DNA from: Chryseobacterium luquanense
Lineage (GTDB): Bacteria; Bacteroidota; Bacteroidia; Flavobacteriales; Weeksellaceae
DNA length: 64,000 bases
Reading direction: 5' to 3'
Assembly: GCF_026460945.1 (NCBI RefSeq)
Contig: NZ_JAOVZV010000021.1
Span: forward strand, 62,001-126,000
A program made the position numbers and the translations under genes. The number at the start of each line of letters is the position of its first letter. Within the stretch, counting starts at the first letter, position 1. Of the stretch, positions 26,178 through 33,842 are shown in pieces. The notes beneath the pieces were generated by a model, which had not been told where the DNA came from, did not search any database, and saw only the letters and a program-made list of their open reading frames with translations.

Positions 26178-26951
26178 TTAAATTGAATCTATTTCTCCAC
26201 CCGATTTTCGTTTCGCCGAAAACCTGATTCCTGATAAAGTTTTGTATTTTATTTTAGCTAAAGAAGTAGCTTCAGCAGTCAATTCTTCAGAAACGCTCAA
26301 AATTACGGTTGATGTTGCAGTTGCATAGACTTTTGCCGTTTTAGTCGTCATATTTTTTGCATCCAGATTACTGGCGCTGTCTGCATTGATTTCTGCATGA
26401 TCTGCAGAACCACTCAATTTTGAAGTACTTGCAGAACTTATATTTGCAAACAGGTTTTTCGCATTAATTTTTCCGGAAAATCCACCAGTATTTCTAAGAT
26501 TGATGTAAACATTTTCTGATTTAGAATCTGCAAAAATTTTCCCTGCAGTTCTGGTTTCGAAAGTTTGACGGACATTATTGAAAACACTTTTCACTTTAAT
26601 ATTCGAAGCATTTTCTGCCTCAGCTTTTACTAAATCTTTCACATAAACAATCACTTTTGTATCTGCATTTTGAAGCGAAACATCAGGTTTATATTTCACG
26701 TAAAGCGTTTTATCTTTAACCTCAATATTCAGTTCAGAAATGTAATTACTCGTCGCCACTGCTTTATCTTCCTCCGATTTTACAATTTCCACTTCAATTG
26801 CCTGAGAAGATTTCACCGCATTGAAAGAACCTAAATTGAAAGTTTTTGTTTCTACTGAATTTTTATTCGAAAAATTTTGTCCTTTCAAAACTGTTGTTGA
26901 AATGAAAAGCCCGATAATAATTGTTATAATAAGTAATAGTAGTTTTTGCAT
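26178..26951 (-). CDS. Secreted GIN-domain (DUF2807) protein inside the efflux operon
   Basis: 257 residues with an N-terminal signal or anchor (MQKLLLLIITIIIGLFISTTVL) followed by a DUF2807 / head-GIN beta-helix-like domain: repeated short strands rich in K, A, S and N, such as FNAVKSSQAIEVEI, DADSASNLDAKN-type turns and repeating SGKINAKNL/SGSADHAEIN units. Such proteins are thought to be envelope adhesin- or scaffold-like, with no known enzymatic role. It sits between the adaptor and the ATPase genes with gaps of 24 and 35 bases, so it is cotranscribed. Its presence within an efflux operon is unusual. Confidence 0.8.
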   Translation of the reverse strand: MQKLLLLIITIIIGLFISTTVLKGQNFSNKNSVETKTFNLGSFNAVKSSQAIEVEIVKSEEDKAVATSNYISELNIEVKDKTLYVKYKPDVSLQNADTKVIVYVKDLVKAEAENASNIKVKSVFNNVRQTFETRTAGKIFADSKSENVYINLRNTGGFSGKINAKNLFANISSASTSKLSGSADHAEINADSASNLDAKNMTTKTAKVYATATSTVILSVSEELTAEATSLAKIKYKTLSGIRFSAKRKSGGEIDSI

Positions 26952-26975
26952 TGTTATATTTTTTAGTTTTTAAAT

Positions 26976-28217
26976 TTATTTTTGAATATCCAATAATTCA
27001 TATTTCTTAAGCTCAGAATAATCTGAAGTGATCACAGTTTCGCCCTGTTTCAATCCCGAAACCACTTCGTAATATAAAGGGTTTTCTCTTCCAAGACTTA
27101 TATTTCTTTTCTCAGCCCTGTTTCCTTTTACTACAAAAATCCATTTTCCATTCGTGTCTTTGTAGAAATTTCCTTTAGGGATCATTTTACTTTGCGTGTC
27201 AGCAGATAATTTCAGTTTCACCCCGAAGGTCATCCCGATTTTGAGGTTTTCAATTTTTGCATCGATAAAATTTAGTTCTACAGAAAACTGACCGTCTTTT
27301 ACTTCTGGAAGAATCTTGCTAATGATGACTTCGTATTCTTTTCCGTTATTATCCAGACTTCCTTTAATTCCGACGGTTAATTTATTGATATAATATTCAT
27401 CAACTTTCGCAATGAGTTTGTAACCGCCCATCAAATCGACTTTGCCGATACTTTCTCCTGTAGTCAGATTTTGTCCTAATGAAATATTGAATGATGACAA
27501 TCTTCCGGAGACAGGCGATATTACCAGGAAATTATTTTTGTTGGATCGAAGAATATTCAGGCTTTTTTCCATTTGATCAATGGAACTATTGATGGCAGAA
27601 AACTGAGAATTTCTGGAAGTTTTTTCATTTTTAGCTCCGTTTTCCACGATTTGCTTTCTTTGTTTTTGATAATTCAAATTTTGAAGACTGATATCATAAT
27701 CTGTTTTCTTTCCGATTTCTGCATCATATAATCTTTTCTGAAGATTGAATGACTGCAAAGCCGTATTGTAATCATTTTGAGACTGAAGCAACTCTTTATC
27801 CTGATTGAATTCCTGATTTTTCAATTCCAAAAGCGAACTTCTCATCTGGCTGATCTGTTGCATTATTCCTGTTTCCTGATTTAAATAATTAAATTCTGTA
27901 TTCGGGTTATAAACTCTTGCGATGGGTTGTCCTTTTGTTACCATTTGTCCGTCTTCTGCAAAAATTTCTTTTACAGCGCCACCTTCCAAAACATTGACTA
28001 AAGATGAGTTCAGAGATTGTGTTTGCGCAGTAACCATCAGCATATCTTCGAATTTTCCTTTGGTAACTTCCTCAACGGTAATGTCTTCAGATTTCACATT
28101 GTACGTTTCTTTCTGATTGAGAAAATACCATCCAAACACAGAAACCACCAAAGCAGAAGAAAGGATGATTAATATAAATTTTAGTTTAGATTTCTTTTTT
28201 ACTATTTTCGTATCCAT
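26976..28217 (-). CDS. HlyD/MacA-type periplasmic adaptor of the efflux system
   Basis: 413 residues. It has a short cytoplasmic start rich in lysine, one membrane anchor (about 12-29), a lipoyl-like domain interrupted by a long coiled-coil hairpin (about 110-225), then beta-barrel (about 240-330) and membrane-proximal domains (IPKGNFYKDTNGKWIFVV). It bridges the MacB-like permeases and TolC. It is the first gene of the leftward operon, about 33 bases downstream of a candidate -24/-12 promoter. Confidence 0.93.
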   Translation of the reverse strand: MDTKIVKKKSKLKFILIILSSALVVSVFGWYFLNQKETYNVKSEDITVEEVTKGKFEDMLMVTAQTQSLNSSLVNVLEGGAVKEIFAEDGQMVTKGQPIARVYNPNTEFNYLNQETGIMQQISQMRSSLLELKNQEFNQDKELLQSQNDYNTALQSFNLQKRLYDAEIGKKTDYDISLQNLNYQKQRKQIVENGAKNEKTSRNSQFSAINSSIDQMEKSLNILRSNKNNFLVISPVSGRLSSFNISLGQNLTTGESIGKVDLMGGYKLIAKVDEYYINKLTVGIKGSLDNNGKEYEVIISKILPEVKDGQFSVELNFIDAKIENLKIGMTFGVKLKLSADTQSKMIPKGNFYKDTNGKWIFVVKGNRAEKRNISLGRENPLYYEVVSGLKQGETVITSDYSELKKYELLDIQK

Positions 28218-28250
28218 AATTGAGGTAACCTCTTTATTTATAACTAATTA

Positions 28251-28266
28251 CACAATACACTTGCCA
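28251..28266 (-). promoter_or_regulatory. Candidate sigma-54 (-24/-12) promoter of the efflux operon
   Basis: On the minus strand the sequence reads TGGCAAGTGTATTGTG. This matches the consensus TGGCACG-N4-TTGCW with the exact TGG-N8-TTG spacing; only two or three positions differ. The transcript would start near 28241 and reach the adaptor ATG at 28217 after about 24 bases. The divergent gene encodes a sigma-54 activator, which supports the call. Confidence 0.65.
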
Positions 28267-28329
28267 GAGATTTATAATCTTGTAACTTCCTGTAAATGTG
28301 AATGATTTTATTTTATTTCATTTTAATAC

Positions 28330-28366
28330 TGTTCATTATCGAACACTTTTTGTGCGAAAACGAACA
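28330..28366. promoter_or_regulatory. Two tandem upstream activator-like sites, 21 bp apart
   Basis: Site 1 TGTTCATTATCGAACA (28330-28345) is a TGTTC-N6-GAACA palindrome. Site 2 TGTGCGAAAACGAACA (28351-28366) matches the complement of site 1 at most positions (shared pattern TGTTCRTTWTCGMACA). The centres are 21 bp apart, two helix turns, and lie about 97 and 118 bp upstream of the predicted sigma-54 start, the usual enhancer distance for NtrC-type activators. Confidence 0.6.
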
Positions 28367-28393
28367 ATTTTAGTTAATAGTTCATTAATATTT

Positions 28394-28419
28394 GTCGGGC
28401 TGAGCAAAGTCGAAGCCTT
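28394..28419. repeat. Fragment of a common Bacteroidota intergenic repeat
   Basis: The stretch around GGGCTGAGCAAAGTCGAAGCC-like sequence (GGCT at 28398-28401, AGCC at 28414-28417) resembles the short GGCTGAGC...GTCGAAGCC palindromic element seen in many intergenic regions of this phylum. It lies just upstream of the sigma-54 regulator gene. Confidence 0.4.
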
Positions 28420-28453
28420 TTATTTAAGTCATTTCAGATTTTAAATTATAAAA

Positions 28454-29797
28454 ATGCGAAAAAAAGAAGCTCATATTTTAATTGTGGATGATGACGAAGA
28501 CATTTTGTTTTCGGCGAGAGTCTGGTTAAAGAAGTTTTTTACTGAAGTCAGTTGTCTCAGCCAGCCGAAAAACATTCTTAAATTTTTATCAGAACAACAA
28601 GTTGATACAGTACTTTTGGATATGAATTTCCGAAAAGGTTTCGAAAACGGACAGGACGGATTGTACTGGATGAATGAAATTAAAACGCTGGAACCTCAGC
28701 TTCCGATCATTTTGATGACTGCTTACGGCGAAGTGGAATTGGCGGTTGAAGCTTTGAAAAACGGCGCTTCCGATTTTATTCTAAAACCCTGGAATAACGA
28801 AAAATTGTATGCTTCGGTAAACCTCGCCGTTGATATTTCCCGAAAAAACAAAAAACTGAATCAATGGGAAAATGTCAGTATAAAAACCAATCAATATCAA
28901 CTGGAAACCCAGTCTTTTGCAATGAAAGAAGTAATGGAACAAATCACACGGGTTGCTCCAACGGATGCCAATGTTTTGCTTTTGGGAGAAAACGGAACAG
29001 GAAAATATGTTTTGGCAGAACACATTCACGAGCTTTCTGAAAGAAAAAATCAGCCCTTTGTTCATATCGATCTGGGAAGCCTTTCCGAGAATCTTTTTGA
29101 GGCTGAACTGTTCGGTTATAAAAAAGGAGCTTTTACAGACGCCAATCAGGATTATTCAGGAAAAATCGAAAATGCGCAGAACGGAACGGTATTTTTGGAT
29201 GAAATCGGAAATCTTCCGCTCCATCTTCAGACCAAATTATTAAGTCTGATTCAAAATAGAAAACTGACGAGAATCGGGGAAAGTAAAGAACGCCTGTTGG
29301 ATGTTAGATTTATTTTTGCGACCAACGAAAATCTTAAAAAAGCCGTTTCAGAAAACCGGTTCCGGAAGGATTTATATTATAGAATAAATACGGTCGAATT
29401 AAGTATTCCAAGTTTAAAAGAACGAATTGAAGATATTTCAAATTTAGCTGATTATTTTTTAGAAAAGTACAAACAGAAATATCATAAGCCTGATTTGGTT
29501 CTCAATGAAGTTTTAATTGCTGAATTAATGCATTATTCGTGGCCAGGAAACATTCGTGAACTTGACCACTGCATCGAACGAAGTGTGATTCTTTCCAACG
29601 AAAAAAATATTAAATTGCTAATGCCTCAAGATGAAGAATCAGAAAACACAATTGTGAATCTCAACATCGAAGAAATGGAAGAAATCCTGATTAAAAAAGC
29701 TTTGAAAAAACATAAGGGAAATATTTCTCTCGCAGCGGAAGATTTGGGTTTATCAAGAGCAGCGTTGTACAGAAGAATGGAAAAATTTGAATTGTGA
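28454..29797 (+). CDS. Sigma-54-dependent response regulator of the efflux operon
   Basis: 447 residues: receiver (Asp56 in TVLLDMNF), AAA+ domain with Walker A GENGTGK (178-184) and Walker B FLDEIGN, and a C-terminal Fis-type helix-turn-helix (about 405-447). The sigma-54 contact loop reads GAFTDA (225-230) in place of the classical GAFTGA. Divergent from the efflux operon and followed by its kinase, it probably binds the tandem sites at 28330-28366 and activates the promoter at 28251. Confidence 0.92.
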   Translation: MRKKEAHILIVDDDEDILFSARVWLKKFFTEVSCLSQPKNILKFLSEQQVDTVLLDMNFRKGFENGQDGLYWMNEIKTLEPQLPIILMTAYGEVELAVEALKNGASDFILKPWNNEKLYASVNLAVDISRKNKKLNQWENVSIKTNQYQLETQSFAMKEVMEQITRVAPTDANVLLLGENGTGKYVLAEHIHELSERKNQPFVHIDLGSLSENLFEAELFGYKKGAFTDANQDYSGKIENAQNGTVFLDEIGNLPLHLQTKLLSLIQNRKLTRIGESKERLLDVRFIFATNENLKKAVSENRFRKDLYYRINTVELSIPSLKERIEDISNLADYFLEKYKQKYHKPDLVLNEVLIAELMHYSWPGNIRELDHCIERSVILSNEKNIKLLMPQDEESENTIVNLNIEEMEEILIKKALKKHKGNISLAAEDLGLSRAALYRRMEKFEL

Positions 29798-29860
29798 TTT
29801 TTTCGTAATATATTTTAAAATCGATTTATAAACCTTGATAAGGCTTTAAAGAATACAATT

Positions 29861-31177
29861 ATGAATAAACAAAAAATATTCTGGGTTATATTTATTTTTC
29901 TGGCAATTGCCTGTGGCATTTTTGCATTTGATTTTTATTCTCAGAATAAATGGATTAACTCTCTTTTATTTTCGCTGATGAGTTTTGCTTGCGTTATTTT
30001 GGCGTATACTTCAGCTTTGTCTTTTATTCAGAAAACGGAAAAAATGCTTTTGGCGATTCAGAAAAAAGATTTTTCATTGTTCCCAAAAACAGAGGAAAAC
30101 AGCTTGTTAAATAATGCTGTAAAATTGTACTATCAAAGTAAAGAAGAATATCTTTCGCTGTCATCGTATAAACTTTTGTATGAGGAAATTCTGAATCAGC
30201 TGGAAATCGGATTGATGATTTTGTCAAAAAAAAATGATGCTTGGGACGTTTTTTATGTGAATCCAATTTTTCTGGAAATTTTGGAAATTCCGAAATATAA
30301 TTCTTGGAATCTTTATGAAAATAAAACCGCAGAATTCTATAAAATCATTCAACAAACGAATTACGAAAACTCTCAGGAATTTTTTGATATTTCGATTAAT
30401 GAAAACACAAAACAATCCTTTTCATTAAGGACAAAAAAGGTTCAGAATGTGAAAAATCGATTTTGTATTATTAGTTTAGAGTCGGTTCAGAAAATCATCG
30501 AGCAAAAAGAAAAACTGGCTTGGAACAATCTGATGAAAGTGATTTCCCACGAACTTCTGAATACTTTAACGCCTGTTAATAGTTTAATTCAAAATCTTGA
30601 ATATATTGCAAATCAAGAGATTATTGAAAAAGAAGACCAACAAGATATGAAGGAAAGTTTGATGGTTATCAATTCAAAATCAAAACAATTACTGAATTTT
30701 GTTGATGATTACCGACAAGTTGCGGAGCTTCCGAAACCCGTTTGCAAAACAATTTCTTTAACTCAAATTGTAGAATCCGCAATCAATTTTTTGAAACCTG
30801 AATTTGAAAAAAATCATATTACGATTATCAATTCATTAGAAAATAAAATCATTCTTGCTGACGAAAAAATGATTGAAAGGTGTTTGATTAATCTTTACCT
30901 AAATGCAATTTATGCTGTATCTGATAATGCTGAAAAGACGATAAAAACGGAAATCAAAACTCAAAATAAACGTATCATTTTAATTGTGGAAGATAATGGA
31001 ATTGGAATCTCGAAAGAAATTCAGGATAAGATTTTTCTTCCGTTTTTTACAACGAGAAGCAATGGGTCCGGAATTGGTTTGACTCTGAGCAAAAGCATTA
31101 TCGAAGCTCACAAAGGTTATCTTAATTATAAAGCTTTGGAACAAGGAAGCCGGTTTGAGATTTGGTTTGTAGAGTAG
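29861..31177 (+). CDS. Membrane histidine kinase (NtrY-like), partner of the 28454 regulator
   Basis: 438 residues. Two adjacent membrane helices (about 7-25 and 33-55) with almost no periplasmic loop, then a degenerate PAS-like region (about 105-215), HisKA with His230 in KVISHELLNTLTP and HATPase (NLYLNAIYAV, EDNGIGI, SGIGLTLS). The lack of a periplasmic sensor suggests an intramembrane or cytoplasmic signal. It is 63 bases after the regulator and converges on the DUF1801 gene with only 6 bases between stops. Confidence 0.9.
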   Translation: MNKQKIFWVIFIFLAIACGIFAFDFYSQNKWINSLLFSLMSFACVILAYTSALSFIQKTEKMLLAIQKKDFSLFPKTEENSLLNNAVKLYYQSKEEYLSLSSYKLLYEEILNQLEIGLMILSKKNDAWDVFYVNPIFLEILEIPKYNSWNLYENKTAEFYKIIQQTNYENSQEFFDISINENTKQSFSLRTKKVQNVKNRFCIISLESVQKIIEQKEKLAWNNLMKVISHELLNTLTPVNSLIQNLEYIANQEIIEKEDQQDMKESLMVINSKSKQLLNFVDDYRQVAELPKPVCKTISLTQIVESAINFLKPEFEKNHITIINSLENKIILADEKMIERCLINLYLNAIYAVSDNAEKTIKTEIKTQNKRIILIVEDNGIGISKEIQDKIFLPFFTTRSNGSGIGLTLSKSIIEAHKGYLNYKALEQGSRFEIWFVE

Positions 31178-31183
31178 AGGTAT

Positions 31184-31609
31184 TTAATTTGAATTGTTCA
31201 ATCCAAACTTTAAAATTTCTCTTAGCACATCCAAATTGATGTTATTGAGAGTTTTAAATTTAATACAATAACCTGTCACAGTTGCTTTTCCTATTATATC
31301 GCCATAAGTTTTGACTAAATAATTTTTGTCTTCAATTCCAATAATGTAAATGGAAATTCCGGTTGTATTGGCGCTGATTCCCAACTGATAAAATTCTCTG
31401 GAACTTCCATCTGCATACTTTAAATTTTGAGAACCGTAACCAATATTGGGATTGGCGATCACTTTTCCATCACTATTTCTACCATCAAAAAACCATAACT
31501 TACAGGAAGGTATTATTTCAAGAATAATTTTATGTAGATTCAGTAAATCTTCTCTCTTTTGTATAGTTTGACCAGAAATATATTCTTCAATTTGATTTTC
31601 TATGCTCAT
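31184..31609 (-). CDS. DUF1801-domain (YdhG-like) protein
   Basis: 141 residues, soluble. The sequence follows the DUF1801 pattern: an N-terminal IEEYISGQTIQKREDLLNLHKII segment, a KLWFFDGR turn, then a strand-rich GYGSQNLKYADGSSREFYQLGIS segment and SIYIIG. The superfamily includes frataxin-like iron-binding proteins but most members are uncharacterised. It probably forms a leftward pair with the small secreted protein upstream (6 bases apart). Confidence 0.7.
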   Translation of the reverse strand: MSIENQIEEYISGQTIQKREDLLNLHKIILEIIPSCKLWFFDGRNSDGKVIANPNIGYGSQNLKYADGSSREFYQLGISANTTGISIYIIGIEDKNYLVKTYGDIIGKATVTGYCIKFKTLNNINLDVLREILKFGLNNSN

Positions 31610-31615
31610 ACAGTT

Positions 31616-32014
31616 TTAATTTCTTCCTATATATTTTATTTTTAAATCTTTGTAATTTGGATATTTCTTTTTATTGATGACAAAATCAACGATAATTCCG
31701 GAACTGCCAAATCTCCGCTCACAATCAGTGTTCTTTTTAATTCCGAAATTAAAAATTAAACTATCATTTACAATTTTCATATTCATTGAGTTAGATTGTG
31801 GAATATCACAAGATGCTCCTTTAAAATAAGAACTATAAACTACGGTATCATTTTTTAATTCTTGCCATTTATTTTTCAGTTCATTTATATTACCAAAACC
31901 CACAGCAGTTGATTTTCTCACGAAATATTCAAAATTGTTGGTCTTAGATTGTGAATGTAAATTATAACTTCCGAACGTAATACAAATTATTATTGATAGA
32001 AAGAATTTCTTCAT
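31616..32014 (-). CDS. Small secreted protein of unknown function
   Basis: 132 residues from ATG 32014, chosen because it starts directly at a signal peptide (MKKFFLSIIICITFGSYNLHSQ); the longer reading from 32053 adds 13 unlikely residues. The mature part has two cysteines (SCDIPQ, DCERRF) that could form a disulphide, and ends in a basic strand-rich tail. No family recognised. Its stop lies 6 bases before the DUF1801 gene start. Confidence 0.65.
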   Translation of the reverse strand: MKKFFLSIIICITFGSYNLHSQSKTNNFEYFVRKSTAVGFGNINELKNKWQELKNDTVVYSSYFKGASCDIPQSNSMNMKIVNDSLIFNFGIKKNTDCERRFGSSGIIVDFVINKKKYPNYKDLKIKYIGRN

Positions 32015-32362
32015 TTTTATTTTATAAGGGAAAATTTTACTGACAATATACAAAGTAAATAAAAAAATCTTGAGATAATAATTTTAGTTTTAAATGGCAT
32101 CATTGTTGCGAACATAGAACAAAATTTCAAAGTAGAAGCTTCATAGAAAGTACTCATTTCTTGGAAATTTAAGATAAACTCCAATTTATTTCGTTTTTTA
32201 AATAATTTTTGTGATTATCTGAAAATTTTACTGAATTTTTTTCAAATTAATTATTGCTAATTTACATTATGGTAAATATGACTCAAGTATAACTGTTTAT
32301 CGAATTATTGTAAGTATTTTTGAGGCTAAGTAAATTATAACAAATTATTTATTTTCGTTGAT
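32015..32362. other. AT-rich divergent intergenic region upstream of the signalling operon
   Basis: No ORF or RNA gene seen. A -7-like TATTTTTG at 32315-32322 lies 40 bases before the ATG of the first signalling gene and could be its promoter, although a TTG -33 element at the right distance is missing. Confidence 0.4.
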
Positions 32363-33838
32363 ATGATTTTAATAGTTGATGATAACCAAAACAATCTTTT
32401 TTCATTAAAAAAACTTTTAGAATCTAAAGATTTTCAGGTAGATACAGCAGATTCTGGTCAGGAAGCATTAGGGAAAGCATTAAAAAATGATTATGCTTTA
32501 ATTATTTTAGATGTTCAGATGCCCGAAATGGATGGCTTCGAAGTTGCCGAAACTCTCGCTGGATACAGCAGAACTAAAGAAATTCCTATTATATTTTTGT
32601 CGGCTGTAAATACCGAAAAAAGATTTATCACAAAAGGTTACGCTTCGGGAGGGAAAGATTATGTCACAAAGCCTGTAGATCCTGAAATTCTTTTATTGAA
32701 AGTAAAAACTTTTTATAATATTCAGGAGCAGAGTATTGCGATGAAAAAAACGCAGCAAAGCCTTGAACTTGAAGTGAAAGGAAGACGCGAATCTCAGGTT
32801 ACGATGAAATCTCAGATTGATCATTTTCATCTGATGCTCGAATCTTTACCACAAATTGCATTTACTTTAAATGAAGAAGGAATTGTAGATTTTGTTAACG
32901 GAAAATGGTATGAATATTCAATTTCCGATACCAATTTTCCTGAAGTTCATCCCGATGATTTAGATATAAAAGAAGAATTTTCCCGTTGCAAAAAGAAAGG
33001 AAAGGCTCTAGAACTCGAAATTCGTATTAAAAATAGAAAAACTGGAGATTTCAGATACCATTTGCTTCGAGTGACTCCTGTTCTTGAAGAAAATGTAATT
33101 AAAAATTGGGTAGGAACTTTCACAGACATCGATGATCAGAAAAAAGTTGAGAAAGAAAAAGACGAATTTTTGAGTATCGCAAGCCACGAATTAAAAACGC
33201 CTTTGACGAGTATTAAAGCGTACGTTCAGCTTTTAGACCGGAAACTAAAACTAGATAAAGAAAGTGCAGAGGCAGGTTTTATGGTGAAAGTTCATGATCA
33301 GATTGAAAAATTGAATACCTTGATTACTGATTTGTTGGATGTTTCTAAAATTGAAAACGGAAAACTTAAGATTAATAAAAAACCTACCAACCTTGATCAG
33401 CTTATTCAGAATTCTATAGATACAATACTTCAAACTCACGAAAATAAACAGGTTAAAATTGACCGGCACGGTCATATTCCTGATATTCTGATTCCTTTAG
33501 ATGCAATACGTATTGAGCAGGTTTTGATTAATTTTTTAACGAATGCTATTAAATATTCTCCTGAAAATCATCAGGTTATTGTAACCACTTTTGTTGACAA
33601 AGAAGAGCAGGAAGTAAAAGTAAATGTTACCGATTTCGGGATTGGAATTCCTGATTTTAAGCAGGAAGCTGTATTCCATAAATTTTATCGTGTAGAAGAG
33701 TCTTCGCTCCAGTTTCAGGGAATGGGAATAGGGCTTTACATTTGTTCGGAAATTATCAAGCAACACCATGGAAACATTGGAGTTTCAAGTATTATTGATG
33801 AAGGTTCAACGTTTTATTTCACTTTACCATTAAATTAA
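32363..33838 (+). CDS. Hybrid response-regulator/histidine kinase (REC-PAS-HisKA-HATPase)
   Basis: 491 residues, soluble. The N-terminal receiver (Asp50 in LIILDVQMPEMDG, Lys in YVTKPVD) is followed by a short coiled coil (about 120-160), a PAS domain (about 155-260), HisKA (His about 275 in SIASHELKTPLTS) and HATPase (NFLTNAIKYS, DFGIGIPD, GMGIGLYI). A receiver at the N-terminus suggests the kinase is itself controlled by phosphorylation. It is the first gene of the six-gene operon ending at 39655 and is 4 bases from the next gene. Confidence 0.92.
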   Translation: MILIVDDNQNNLFSLKKLLESKDFQVDTADSGQEALGKALKNDYALIILDVQMPEMDGFEVAETLAGYSRTKEIPIIFLSAVNTEKRFITKGYASGGKDYVTKPVDPEILLLKVKTFYNIQEQSIAMKKTQQSLELEVKGRRESQVTMKSQIDHFHLMLESLPQIAFTLNEEGIVDFVNGKWYEYSISDTNFPEVHPDDLDIKEEFSRCKKKGKALELEIRIKNRKTGDFRYHLLRVTPVLEENVIKNWVGTFTDIDDQKKVEKEKDEFLSIASHELKTPLTSIKAYVQLLDRKLKLDKESAEAGFMVKVHDQIEKLNTLITDLLDVSKIENGKLKINKKPTNLDQLIQNSIDTILQTHENKQVKIDRHGHIPDILIPLDAIRIEQVLINFLTNAIKYSPENHQVIVTTFVDKEEQEVKVNVTDFGIGIPDFKQEAVFHKFYRVEESSLQFQGMGIGLYICSEIIKQHHGNIGVSSIIDEGSTFYFTLPLN

Positions 33839-33842
33839 TTTT

